This document shows, in pieces, positions 31,767 through 39,670 of a stretch of DNA of 39,670 nt. How positions within the stretch are numbered: the stretch's first letter is position 1; each line of letters opens with the position of its first letter. The DNA is taken from contig VFLE01000046.1 in the NCBI GenBank assembly GCA_009885205.1, positions 1 to 39,670 of the forward strand. Direction: 5' to 3'. Origin of the DNA: Candidatus Shapirobacteria bacterium. GTDB lineage: Bacteria; Patescibacteriota; Microgenomatia; UBA12405. The position numbers and the translations under genes are program-made. The notes under the pieces are model-generated. The model ran no database searches. It was given only the letters and a program-made list of their open reading frames with translations, and was not told the DNA's origin.

Positions 31767-32627
31767 TTATTTAAGTTTTTTCTCTATAGACTTGAAGATT
31801 CCAATACCTTCATCTGTCTTAAAAAATGCTGCCATTGCTGAATAAGGATTCTCGTCAAATGGTACAGTCATTAATTTTCTGTCATTTTCACCCCAATGAA
31901 AAGTTCTTTGATCTTGCGATAATTTTAAAATACCAAGTTCACTTGCTCTAATAGCTAAATTCCTTAAAGGTACATTATCATCATTTGCTAATTCTAAGAA
32001 TAAATTAGGATTTCTTCTAGCCATTAATAATAAATCTCTTCTAATTTCTTTAGAACTCATCTTATTAACTCTACTACCAACTTCTACTCTTACTATAGCT
32101 TCTGCAATATCTATATCCATTTCAATAGCAGAATTCATAGCATCTATTTCTAGTTCTATATAATCTAATTCATCTTCAGCTTCTGCAGTTGGATCAAATT
32201 CAGTATATTTTTTATTTAAAGCTGGATGATAAATAGAAAGAAGTTTTTGTAGATTTTGTTTTTCTTTTGGCACATTTAATATACCTTCTAAAAACATAAT
32301 ATGCCCTAATGTTACTTGACCTTTTTGTTTACTAACTAAAGGTGAATTTTGATTTGTAGCGTATCTTATTTCTTCTTGTTCACCTGTTTCTTTATCAAAC
32401 CATAGTAATGGGTATCTAAGTGTATGTTTTCCTTGTAATGTATAAGTTAAAGGTGAATTTGATTCTGATATTATATATGTTCTATCTTTTATTTCCCATT
32501 TATGTTTATCATCTTTAACTTCTACTATCTTTTTAGTTACAGTTTGCTCTGTATATTCTGTAGTTAATATATCTTGTGTATTAACTTCTTCTGATTCTTT
32601 TACTTTTGTTTTTTGCGTTGTCGCCAT
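31767..32627 (-). CDS. Conserved phage protein downstream of capsid (286 aa)
   Basis: The N-terminal 45 residues are charged and Thr/Lys/Glu-rich. Then comes a beta-rich part (KWEIKDRTYIISESNSPLTY), a helical middle (AEAEDELDYIELEIDAMNSA), and a distinctive C-terminal segment MARRNPNLFLELANDD, LRNLAIRASELGIL and LSQDQRTFHW, which I recognise as a conserved element in capsid-proximal proteins of related marine phages but to which I cannot give a function. Its position between the capsid and ring genes suggests a head-associated or head-completion protein. The final residues form a helix ending SIEKKLK. Confidence 0.75.
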   Translation of the reverse strand: MATTQKTKVKESEEVNTQDILTTEYTEQTVTKKIVEVKDDKHKWEIKDRTYIISESNSPLTYTLQGKHTLRYPLLWFDKETGEQEEIRYATNQNSPLVSKQKGQVTLGHIMFLEGILNVPKEKQNLQKLLSIYHPALNKKYTEFDPTAEAEDELDYIELEIDAMNSAIEMDIDIAEAIVRVEVGSRVNKMSSKEIRRDLLLMARRNPNLFLELANDDNVPLRNLAIRASELGILKLSQDQRTFHWGENDRKLMTVPFDENPYSAMAAFFKTDEGIGIFKSIEKKLK

Positions 32628-32659
32628 AATATAATATAATTTAATAGTTTATTTTAAAA

Positions 32660-32701
32660 GGTAGTAATTACCCCCATAGTTTCAATGAGGGTAATATTAC
32701 C
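32660..32701 (-). terminator. Hairpin after the major capsid gene
   Basis: On the - strand, GGTAATATTACCC is followed by a loop and GGGTAATTAC-TACC, then CTTTTAAAATAAA. ATTACCC (32667-32673) and GGGTAAT (32689-32695) form the core, with outer GGTA/TACC pairing. It starts seven bases after the capsid stop and precedes a short T-run. It probably attenuates transcription so that capsid mRNA is more abundant than that of the genes beyond. Confidence 0.6.
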
Positions 32702-32707
32702 AGGTTT

Positions 32708-34174
32708 TTACAATGAAGCAGTAAACAATACGAAATTGTTAGCACCTTGAACAACCAAACATCTTTCAGACAAGAAATGTACTTGCATTGCATCAAGATC
32801 AGAAGTATAAGCACCTCCAACAGATCCAGTGATCCAAGTTTTCATACGTCTGTCATCTGCTTGACTAGCTCTATAACGTACGTGTAAGAATGGTCTACGG
32901 ATGTTAGTACCTAATTGTTGATCATATACTGTAGATGTTCCAGCAGGAATAAGTACACCATCAATAGAAGTATTAGCTAAACCTCCACGAGTAGAAGCAT
33001 CATTTAGATATTTCCAATCAGTTTTGTAGAAATCATAAGATCCACGACGGAAACCAGAGAAACCTAAATTCAATGCCATTTGCTCAGAGTTTTCAAATAA
33101 TCCGTAAGCAACACCACCAGCAGCGCCAGCAGATAAAGAAGCTAACATATCATCAAAATCAAGAGCAGTAGATCTGTTTAAGAAGAACATGTTTTCTTCA
33201 ATTGCTCCTTGAGTATCTAAGTTTTTCAAGATTGAATCAAAATCACCAAGACCAGCTGCTGCTGTAAAGTTATTTACAACATTACCTCTAACTCTAATAG
33301 CTGCAAAAAGACCTTCAGTTCCTTTTAATCCATTACCACTAGTTAAAGTAGATCCACCAGCTACTAATTCACCTTCAATTACAGACATTTCTAAATAATC
33401 TTCAAAACGAAGTCTTGTTTCAGCTTCTGCTTTTAAATACCATAAGAAACCACCAGTACCATCTTCAGTAGCAACTTCAACCCAACCAATTTGAGCTGTA
33501 TCAGAACCAGATATTTGATATTTTTCTTTAATTATAATAGGTGAGTTACTGAATTGAGTAAAAGATGGAGTTACAGAGTTGATACTCGAATCTGTAGTTC
33601 CTTTTTTAAATTCAGAACCATATACAAAGATTTTAAGATCTCCATTTCCTACTGTAGTAACTGGGAAAATAACATTACTTCCACCAGTAGTACCAGTAGT
33701 AGCTAAATCAGCTTGAGTATAAGGTTTTACAGTAATAAGTGCTGGGTTTGTAGTACCTGAGGTAATAGTAGTAACAAGAACTTTAAGTTCTTGTCCTGTA
33801 GAAGGACTAATAACTACTAAAGTTTGTCCAACAGAAATAACGTTATTAACTAATGCAGAACCTGTACCGCCTACAACAAAACTTAATTGAGTAGCATTAA
33901 TAACAGAAACATTACTATAAGAAATGTGTAATCTATTTTGTTCAGACCAAATGATTTGATCAGAGGACATAGGCATTTCAGCTCCTACCATACGTAAGAA
34001 TCCTGAAAGAGTTCTATTTCCATAACGTTCTACTTCTGCTTCATAAATTTCTGGAAGATATTGTTGAGAGAAGTTTTTACCACTACCGTCGGTAAAGTTT
34101 ATATAATTTGAGTCTAAAGCTTGTTGAATCTGACTAGGTTTAATAGAACCGAATGCAGGATTGACATTTGCCAT
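32708..34174 (-). CDS. Major capsid protein (HK97-fold, 488 aa)
   Basis: The layout is that of crAss-like/podovirus capsid proteins. The N-terminal arm has QQYLPEIYEAEVERYGNRT and FLRMVGAEMPMSSDQIIW. Residues about 90-200 are a Gly/Thr/Val-rich beta domain inserted into the shell fold. The rest of the fold follows: FLWYLKAEAETRLRFEDYLE, the SYDFYKTDWKYLNDASTRGG segment, RRPFLHVRYRASQADDRRMK and a C-terminal FLSERCLVVQGANNFVLF. It lies just after the scaffold and portal genes, has the best-ordered codon use of the operon, and is flanked by an A-rich leader (AACAATTAAAATTAAAAAATT before the ATG) and a downstream hairpin. Family call from motifs and synteny. Confidence 0.88.
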   Translation of the reverse strand: MANVNPAFGSIKPSQIQQALDSNYINFTDGSGKNFSQQYLPEIYEAEVERYGNRTLSGFLRMVGAEMPMSSDQIIWSEQNRLHISYSNVSVINATQLSFVVGGTGSALVNNVISVGQTLVVISPSTGQELKVLVTTITSGTTNPALITVKPYTQADLATTGTTGGSNVIFPVTTVGNGDLKIFVYGSEFKKGTTDSSINSVTPSFTQFSNSPIIIKEKYQISGSDTAQIGWVEVATEDGTGGFLWYLKAEAETRLRFEDYLEMSVIEGELVAGGSTLTSGNGLKGTEGLFAAIRVRGNVVNNFTAAAGLGDFDSILKNLDTQGAIEENMFFLNRSTALDFDDMLASLSAGAAGGVAYGLFENSEQMALNLGFSGFRRGSYDFYKTDWKYLNDASTRGGLANTSIDGVLIPAGTSTVYDQQLGTNIRRPFLHVRYRASQADDRRMKTWITGSVGGAYTSDLDAMQVHFLSERCLVVQGANNFVLFTASL

Positions 34175-34186
34175 AATTTTTTAATT

Positions 34187-35365
34187 TTAATTGTTAAATT
34201 TTTTTGTTTGTATTCTTAATTTAGAAGAATCAAAACCACTGATAGATTTAACTCTTAATCCATTTATAAAAACCTCTCCAGATGTTTGTCTAGGTTGACT
34301 TAAACTTGGATTTTTAGAGTTAGCTACTACTTCTTTTACCGCATCAGCTCTACCTTGTTCATAAAAGTGTTGTGCAATTTTATCAGAATTCATAGCAGTG
34401 TAAAGAGCCTTATGATAACTTTTAGCGTCACTAATATCTCCATTTTTATCAAGGAACTTCCCTATGAAATTATTAATGTCTGATTGTTTATCAGAAACTT
34501 GATCGACGTTTTGGATGCCATATCTAAATCTTTTTTCTCCGACATTGTATTCAAAACCTTTGAATTCTTCGTTAAATAGATTTTTTGTGACTTGTTTAAA
34601 TCGATCGTGTCTATTTTTAGACTCATCTTCATTCTTCTTGTATCGGTTAAAAAACTCAGAAGCCTCTTGTTGTTCTCGAGTTACGCCAGGTCTCAACTTG
34701 ATCTCTTCGTAATATTTACTCTTTACTAACTCTAGGTGATTCTTTGCTTTCGCAACCTCTTCTTTATAAGCAAGTTTCTTCTTACGAATATCTCGCTCTT
34801 CTTCTAAATCCTCATCAAAGAAAAAAGTATCTTCCATAAGGAATTGTATTTCTTCTAAATCTAAATGAGGTTTTGTTGATTTATAATATTCTCTTATTAA
34901 AACATCTTCGTTTACAGTTGAATAGTCAGTATTTAATCTAACATAATCTTCAACAGTTCCACCAGTTTCTTCCATAAAAGTAACTAGTTTTTCAATGTTT
35001 TCTGGTAAAGGTTTACCTGTGTTTATTTGTTCTTGAATACTCTCTTTAAGTTCTTCCTTAATTTCAACTATTTCTTCGCTAGTGATTTCTTCAATAACAT
35101 TTTCAAAGGTCCCTTGGTCTCCTTGCTCCATTTCTTGCAATCCCACTTTGGATTGTTCTGTGCGTAACACGCTTTCATCTGTGCTTTGGATTTGAATGGC
35201 ATCTGGATCTGGGTTAGTTGTTGGTATTGTTACTTTAGTAATATCTTGTTCTATTACTGGTTTAGAAATATCTACTTTAAAGACATTGTCTTCTTTATTT
35301 AGATTTCTAGGTTTTTTTGGTTTTGGCATTTTAAATTCGCCTTCTTGTACTAAAATTTCTGACAT
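34187..35365 (-). CDS. Capsid scaffolding-type protein (392 aa)
   Basis: An acidic, helical protein directly upstream of the capsid gene, the usual place for a scaffold. The N-terminal 60 residues are low complexity (PKPKKPRNLNKED). A Glu-rich region follows (FENVIEEITSEEIVEIKEEL), then the conserved core EETGGTVEDYVRLNTDY, REYYKSTKPHLDLEEIQFL and FDEDLEEERDIRKKKLAYKE, then a helix-rich part with KYYEEIKLRPG. The C terminus is basic (SSKLRIQTKKFNN), as scaffold C termini that dock onto capsid protein often are. Assembly chaperone function is inferred from place and composition. Confidence 0.78.
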   Translation of the reverse strand: MSEILVQEGEFKMPKPKKPRNLNKEDNVFKVDISKPVIEQDITKVTIPTTNPDPDAIQIQSTDESVLRTEQSKVGLQEMEQGDQGTFENVIEEITSEEIVEIKEELKESIQEQINTGKPLPENIEKLVTFMEETGGTVEDYVRLNTDYSTVNEDVLIREYYKSTKPHLDLEEIQFLMEDTFFFDEDLEEERDIRKKKLAYKEEVAKAKNHLELVKSKYYEEIKLRPGVTREQQEASEFFNRYKKNEDESKNRHDRFKQVTKNLFNEEFKGFEYNVGEKRFRYGIQNVDQVSDKQSDINNFIGKFLDKNGDISDAKSYHKALYTAMNSDKIAQHFYEQGRADAVKEVVANSKNPSLSQPRQTSGEVFINGLRVKSISGFDSSKLRIQTKKFNN

Positions 35366-35395
35366 AATATAATATAATTAAATAGTTAACTTTTT

Positions 35396-37789
35396 TTAAA
35401 AACCTAAATCCTCAAAATCTTCAATCTGATTTGTTTCGAATTTCATAGGTAATGCATTATTTTTTCTTTGATTTATAAGTTCTGACTGTTGAGATGCTTG
35501 AATCTTTGTTCTCTCGTCTTTCCTATCTTCTGCTGTTTGTAATTTGTTAGTTTCAGAACCAACTTTTAGTTGTGCTAATTGCATGTTGTATTGAAACTCA
35601 ATCTCCATTAATTGTTGTTTCATTTGAGTCTCCATTTGCATTCTTTCAACTTCAAACTGAGACTTAGATCTTTCTATATTAACAGTTTCTTGCGTTAATG
35701 CTTGTTGTTTTTGAACTTCAAATAAAGCAGCTTGTTGAGCGGTTTCTTGATTTGCTTTTGCTTGTGCTTGTATATTAGCCATTTGAGCAGCTTGCATTGC
35801 TTTTTGCTTCTTAGTTTTTCTAAACTTAAGAACTTGATTTGCCATTTTTAGATTTTTAATCTGTCTAATGTCTATGGCATCGTCCAAATCTATACCTTGA
35901 CTCTGTAAAGCAACTTGTATATTTTGTTCTAACATTGCTTTCTCTTCTTCGTCTGGTTCTAACTCTAAGTATATACCAAAGTCATGAAGATTAAGATTTT
36001 TTATTTCTCTTAACGTTGAAACATTATAAGTAGTTATACTTTGTTCTAACACGTGTGCGGTTAAAGGAAAGTCTAAACAATCAGCTATTCTCAATGATAT
36101 GTTCTCACATGTTTTAAGAGTTAAATATAGACTAGATTGTAGTATGTGTTTAGTAGCAGTATTTGATGCATTAGCAGCCATTTTCTGTAATCCTACTAAA
36201 GTATCTTTATCTACCATACTTCCGTCTCTAGCTTCATTAAGTCCAGTGACATCCCTTATCATTTGTAAATAGTATTGATATGTTTGAATCAATGACGCTA
36301 ATTTGGCTTGACCAGATGAACTAGTAAGTTCTTGGATTGGTATTTTAGCAGCATTCATTCCACCTTCTTGTGTTAAAGATCTACCTACTATACTACCAGT
36401 TTGAAAATACATATTTAATGCTTCTGCTGGATTATAGTTTGTTCCATTACCTAAATCAACATCAGCAAAACCATCTACGTCAACAAATACACCATCAGGT
36501 ATCATCCTAGACATAACTTGTTGTATTTTAAGATGTGTTAGTTGAATCATATCAGCAAAACCAGTTATCTTGTTAACTGTAGAATCAATTTTACCTTTAT
36601 ACATTCTAGGTGCTGCTATAGAATAGTTCATTTGAACTTTTGTAGTATCAGCAAAAGGACGAGTCATGTGTTCTGACATCTTCCATTCAAGCATTGTATT
36701 AGTACCTAGTATTTTAGCACCTGTATATAATGCTTCTATAGTTCTAGATATTCTATTAAAATTATCATTTTCTGGTGGATCAAATTCATCAGTTTTCTGA
36801 ATTGCTTTTTCTAATCCATTTTCATTGTATTTTATTTTAAATACTTGATTCATATATGTCTTATATTCAAAATATAAAACTTGCACGGTATTTTCATCGT
36901 AATTACCCCAACCTGTAATGTATTGATTATTACCTGGCATGTTCTGAATTTTCAACAACTCTTCTTCTGTTATATTTGGGAATTGTTTTTTTAATTCAGA
37001 TATTGTAACTGCTCTTATTTCTCCTACGTAATATATATCATCAAAGTTTGGATCTTCTGTATACGAGTAAACTATATATGCTGGGTCAACATAATCTATT
37101 GTTATACCCTCACTTTTATTAAAACTAGTTTTAACGCAGCCTATTCCTAATACGGTTAGATCGTAGTTTAATCTTCTTCTAATTAAATCCCACTTATTAT
37201 TAGCTAATACATTATTTATCGCTTCTTCTTCAGCTACCTCTATAGATTGCTTATAAGTAAGTTGCATGTGTATGTCTAATTCTTCTTTTGTTTCTGGAAG
37301 TTCTTCTTGTGGAAGAGGTGAATTTGAAAAATCCATTCCAGTTAGACTATTTGCTTTATTTATTAAGTCCTTAGAATACATGTCTCTAAGAATTGATTGA
37401 GCATAAGATGTTCTTGCTTGTAATGACTCTGGATCTTGAGCGTATGCTTTTATATCATAAGTCTTTTGTGACATTCCATTTACTACAATATCAACAAACT
37501 TAGATATAACAGGTACTGGTCTCCAATCTAAATTTAGATATGAAATATCTCCATTAGTAGCTAATTCATCTTTGTATTTTTGTACAGATTGTTCTCCTCT
37601 AGCATATAATCTTAATTGATGAAAATTACCCCAATTAGAAGCATATCTATTATTGTTTGCTCTGCTTTTACCAAACCATTCTTGTTCTATAGCTCTAGAT
37701 ACTTGCAATCCATATTCTTCCGATGCTTTCTCTGCATCACTTACAACTTGACTTGGAAATGCACTATTAGTATTTGTATATACACTCAT
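35396..37789 (-). CDS. Portal protein (797 aa)
   Basis: The size, position between TerL and scaffold, and content fit a podovirus portal. The N-terminal part has FHQLRLYARGEQSVQKYKDE and LDWRPVPVISKFVDIVVNGM. The wing and stem region includes YDLTVLGIGCVK-type 'NYDLTVLGIGCVKTSFNKSE', PAYIVYSYTEDPNFDDIYYV and DTTKVQMNY-type strands, with MSRMIPDGVFVDVDGFADVD near the crown. The last 160 residues are Gln/Met/Lys-rich and coiled-coil-like (QQALTQETVNIERSKSQFE), probably a barrel or internal extension. The dodecameric portal is the gate for DNA packaging. The 3' end lies 30 bases from the scaffold start. Confidence 0.88.
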   Translation of the reverse strand: MSVYTNTNSAFPSQVVSDAEKASEEYGLQVSRAIEQEWFGKSRANNNRYASNWGNFHQLRLYARGEQSVQKYKDELATNGDISYLNLDWRPVPVISKFVDIVVNGMSQKTYDIKAYAQDPESLQARTSYAQSILRDMYSKDLINKANSLTGMDFSNSPLPQEELPETKEELDIHMQLTYKQSIEVAEEEAINNVLANNKWDLIRRRLNYDLTVLGIGCVKTSFNKSEGITIDYVDPAYIVYSYTEDPNFDDIYYVGEIRAVTISELKKQFPNITEEELLKIQNMPGNNQYITGWGNYDENTVQVLYFEYKTYMNQVFKIKYNENGLEKAIQKTDEFDPPENDNFNRISRTIEALYTGAKILGTNTMLEWKMSEHMTRPFADTTKVQMNYSIAAPRMYKGKIDSTVNKITGFADMIQLTHLKIQQVMSRMIPDGVFVDVDGFADVDLGNGTNYNPAEALNMYFQTGSIVGRSLTQEGGMNAAKIPIQELTSSSGQAKLASLIQTYQYYLQMIRDVTGLNEARDGSMVDKDTLVGLQKMAANASNTATKHILQSSLYLTLKTCENISLRIADCLDFPLTAHVLEQSITTYNVSTLREIKNLNLHDFGIYLELEPDEEEKAMLEQNIQVALQSQGIDLDDAIDIRQIKNLKMANQVLKFRKTKKQKAMQAAQMANIQAQAKANQETAQQAALFEVQKQQALTQETVNIERSKSQFEVERMQMETQMKQQLMEIEFQYNMQLAQLKVGSETNKLQTAEDRKDERTKIQASQQSELINQRKNNALPMKFETNQIEDFEDLGF

Positions 37790-37792
37790 TTA

Positions 37793-39670
37793 TTAATATA
37801 TTTTTGATAAAGAACCGTTATTGTCGTATTTTTTTATTCCTAAATCATAAACTTGTCTAACAACTTTCACAGATGGACTATATCTATGTTTATTGCATGC
37901 CATTATAGCTAATCCAGAACTTATAGAAGCGTCATGATCAGTTCTATTATTTATATTAAATCTAGCCCAATCATTAAGAGTTCTATTAAAATACATATTT
38001 CCATACCCAGTATCTGTTAGTCCTATGTATTCTTCAATATATGATTCTATAGCGGAAGCATGCGCTTGTTTTATATCCTCACTAGAATTAGGTATTCCAC
38101 CAATTTCTCTTTCAGTTATAGATAAGTTATTCCAAACCTTATCAGGTCTATTCATTGAAAAACCTCTATAACCTCTTCTTTTAAAATGATATAATAATCT
38201 AGGTTTATTATTCTCTGCTAGTATTGGCATACCATAAAATATACATGCCATTAAAACTTCTTCGAAAAATATCTCTGCTGTTTGTGGTCTAGCAATATAT
38301 TCTAAAAAGAAAGCATTAGGTGGCGCGTCTTCCATTGAAAACTTAGTTAATCCACTTAATGATCCGTTAGATCCTTTACCATCAACAGTACCAGATATAT
38401 CATACGGGTCACACCCAAATGCTCCAACGTGTTCATTGCCAGGATATTTAAAACCATTCTTTATTACTATATTATTCTGTAATTGTAATGGTGGAACCCA
38501 TGATATTAAAAACCTACCATCTTTATTTGGATAGAATATAACTCTAGTATCTTGTATACCATTCTCCCATTGAAAACTACCTTTTGTTATGACACTAGTA
38601 TTTCTTAAATCTTCATTATAATCTATCTGTTCGTATATCTTAGTTAGATTAAAAAGAGATTGTTTCGCTTCATCTCTAAAAGCGTGTTGTTCTGTTCTTG
38701 GAAACTGACGATAATATTCATTTAAACCATCTTGATCTGATTTAAGACCATCTACTTCATTTTGCCAATGTTCTATAACTCCGTAATCTATTTCATTACC
38801 ATCTACACCTTTTATAGGTTTTATTGGTTTATCAAAAACAGGTACTCCGTACACATCTATAAAACCTTCGTATGACCATTCCATCGGAATGAATAAACTA
38901 TATAATCCAGAACTTGTTTGTCCGTTCCTATTTCTTTTGGAAACATCTGAATTATAGTATAAAGTTTTAAAATTATCTCCACCTTTATCTAAAGCATTAG
39001 AAGTTGAACCCATCATACATTTACCAATAACTCTACTACCTAACCTTAAAGTTGTTTTAGTAACTCGCCAGTTGTTTAATATATTATCTGGTCTTTCCCA
39101 CTTACCACTTTCATCATGCACCAACAGTTTTAATTTTTCACCATCATAACTATTGTCTCCAGTATTCTTCCAGTCAATGGTTGTATCTAGTCCATCTAAT
39201 TCTTCTAGTTTTTCATTAGAATCTAATTTTCTTCTAGTAAGTTTAGATGCTGGTATTCTGTATGCTAGTTCTGTTTTAGGTCTATCCATACCATCTTGGA
39301 TAGGTTTAAAAAAGAAAGGATAATTTATTGATATTGGAACTACTTTATCTGTAAACATTTTTTTAGCATCTGCTCCAGATTTTGATAGTATACCAAATCT
39401 TGAGTCACTTGATATTGTCGCTAAGTTTACTAGTTCGGAAGAAGACATAAAAGAAAATCCAGAACGTCTATTTTTTAAATAACACATTCCATAACATCTA
39501 GGATCTGCTTTACAAGCTTCCCAAAAAATAAAAAACAATCTATTTGATTCTCTAAAATCAGGAGCACCAACATCAATTTTACTCCATTGAAGATACATGT
39601 AATGTGTACCTGTTATATACGTTTGCTTGCCATTATTATAAAAGAATAAACCTTCTTCTCTATATTTGAA
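37793..39670 (-). CDS. terL: Terminase large subunit, 5' end missing
   Basis: The frame is open to the right edge, so an ATG at 39598 is internal; upstream residues (EEGLFFYNNGKQ, TYITGTHY) continue directly into it. ATPase features are LKNRRSGFS in place of a classic Walker A and LLVHDESGKW as Walker B (the Asp-Glu pair at 39110-39115), followed by RLGSRVIGKCMMGSTSN, the coupling-motif region. The nuclease domain shows FGCDPYDISG (Asp at 38408-38410), IYFYGMPILAENNKP-type 'FYGMPILAENNKPR' and a late HDASISSGLA. Together this is a phage packaging motor. About the first 60-100 codons, probably including the small-terminase junction, lie outside the window. It is followed by the portal gene with a three-base gap. 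Confidence 0.88.
   Translation of the reverse strand, partial: FKYREEGLFFYNNGKQTYITGTHYMYLQWSKIDVGAPDFRESNRLFFIFWEACKADPRCYGMCYLKNRRSGFSFMSSSELVNLATISSDSRFGILSKSGADAKKMFTDKVVPISINYPFFFKPIQDGMDRPKTELAYRIPASKLTRRKLDSNEKLEELDGLDTTIDWKNTGDNSYDGEKLKLLVHDESGKWERPDNILNNWRVTKTTLRLGSRVIGKCMMGSTSNALDKGGDNFKTLYYNSDVSKRNRNGQTSSGLYSLFIPMEWSYEGFIDVYGVPVFDKPIKPIKGVDGNEIDYGVIEHWQNEVDGLKSDQDGLNEYYRQFPRTEQHAFRDEAKQSLFNLTKIYEQIDYNEDLRNTSVITKGSFQWENGIQDTRVIFYPNKDGRFLISWVPPLQLQNNIVIKNGFKYPGNEHVGAFGCDPYDISGTVDGKGSNGSLSGLTKFSMEDAPPNAFFLEYIARPQTAEIFFEEVLMACIFYGMPILAENNKPRLLYHFKRRGYRGFSMNRPDKVWNNLSITEREIGGIPNSSEDIKQAHASAIESYIEEYIGLTDTGYGNMYFNRTLNDWARFNINNRTDHDASISSGLAIMACNKHRYSPSVKVVRQVYDLGIKKYDNNGSLSKIY

Noticed and set aside
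1..39670. Possibility that the window is a circularly closed genome cut inside terL.
   Set aside because: Reading TerL backwards across the junction into position 1 gives the antisense of the helix-turn-helix gene, with no TerL-like sequence, so the two ends do not join.

Overview
The window is most of the genome of a tailed double-stranded DNA bacteriophage with a podovirus-like (short tail) virion. No host genes, tRNA genes, CRISPR arrays or insertion sequences were seen. The DNA is strongly AT-rich. Most start codons follow A/T-rich leaders such as AAATTAAATTAAATATATG with no GGAGG-type ribosome-binding site, which is the habit of Bacteroidota and their phages. The terminase, portal, scaffold, capsid, ring and muzzle/stabilization proteins read like the crAss-like and marine Bacteroidota podovirus lineages. 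The host is therefore probably a Bacteroidota (perhaps Flavobacteriia) bacterium; this is inference from family resemblance, not from a search.

The layout is two convergent halves. Positions 1-10045 (+ strand) are the early/middle genes: a truncated helix-turn-helix protein, a phage sigma factor, an Erf annealing protein with a RecE/Cas4-like exonuclease, an SSB-like protein, a candidate structured non-coding RNA with its own terminator, a T7-gp4-like primase-helicase, a thymidylate-synthase-family enzyme carrying the Asp typical of dCMP hydroxymethylase, a GIY-YIG/MazG fusion, a second MazG-like protein, a DUF1064-type nuclease, a 2OG-Fe(II) oxygenase, a metallophosphoesterase and several small proteins. 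Many neighbours overlap by ATGA or TAATG, so translation is probably coupled. A symmetrical hairpin at 10070-10101 terminates both halves.

Positions 10148-39670 (- strand, transcribed from right to left) are the late virion genes, in the order TerL (5' end off the window), portal, scaffold, major capsid protein, a conserved 286-aa protein, a duplicated pair of ring/adaptor proteins (A-B-A'-B'), a muzzle/stabilization protein apparently split into two ORFs (1173 and 490 aa), a GNAT-like protein, two internal virion proteins (243 and 603 aa), and a giant 3395-aa protein. The giant protein carries an HEFLH metallopeptidase motif and probably travels inside the capsid to be ejected with the DNA.

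No DNA polymerase, RNA polymerase, small terminase, holin or endolysin was recognised, so the genome continues past the window, most likely on the TerL / helix-turn-helix side. The most interesting items are the structured RNA between the SSB and primase genes, the giant polyvalent protein with repeated IK[FY]SL boundaries, the duplicated ring module with a fibre-like domain added to one copy, the split and compositionally distinct muzzle gene, and the dCMP-hydroxymethylase-like active site in the ThyA homologue.
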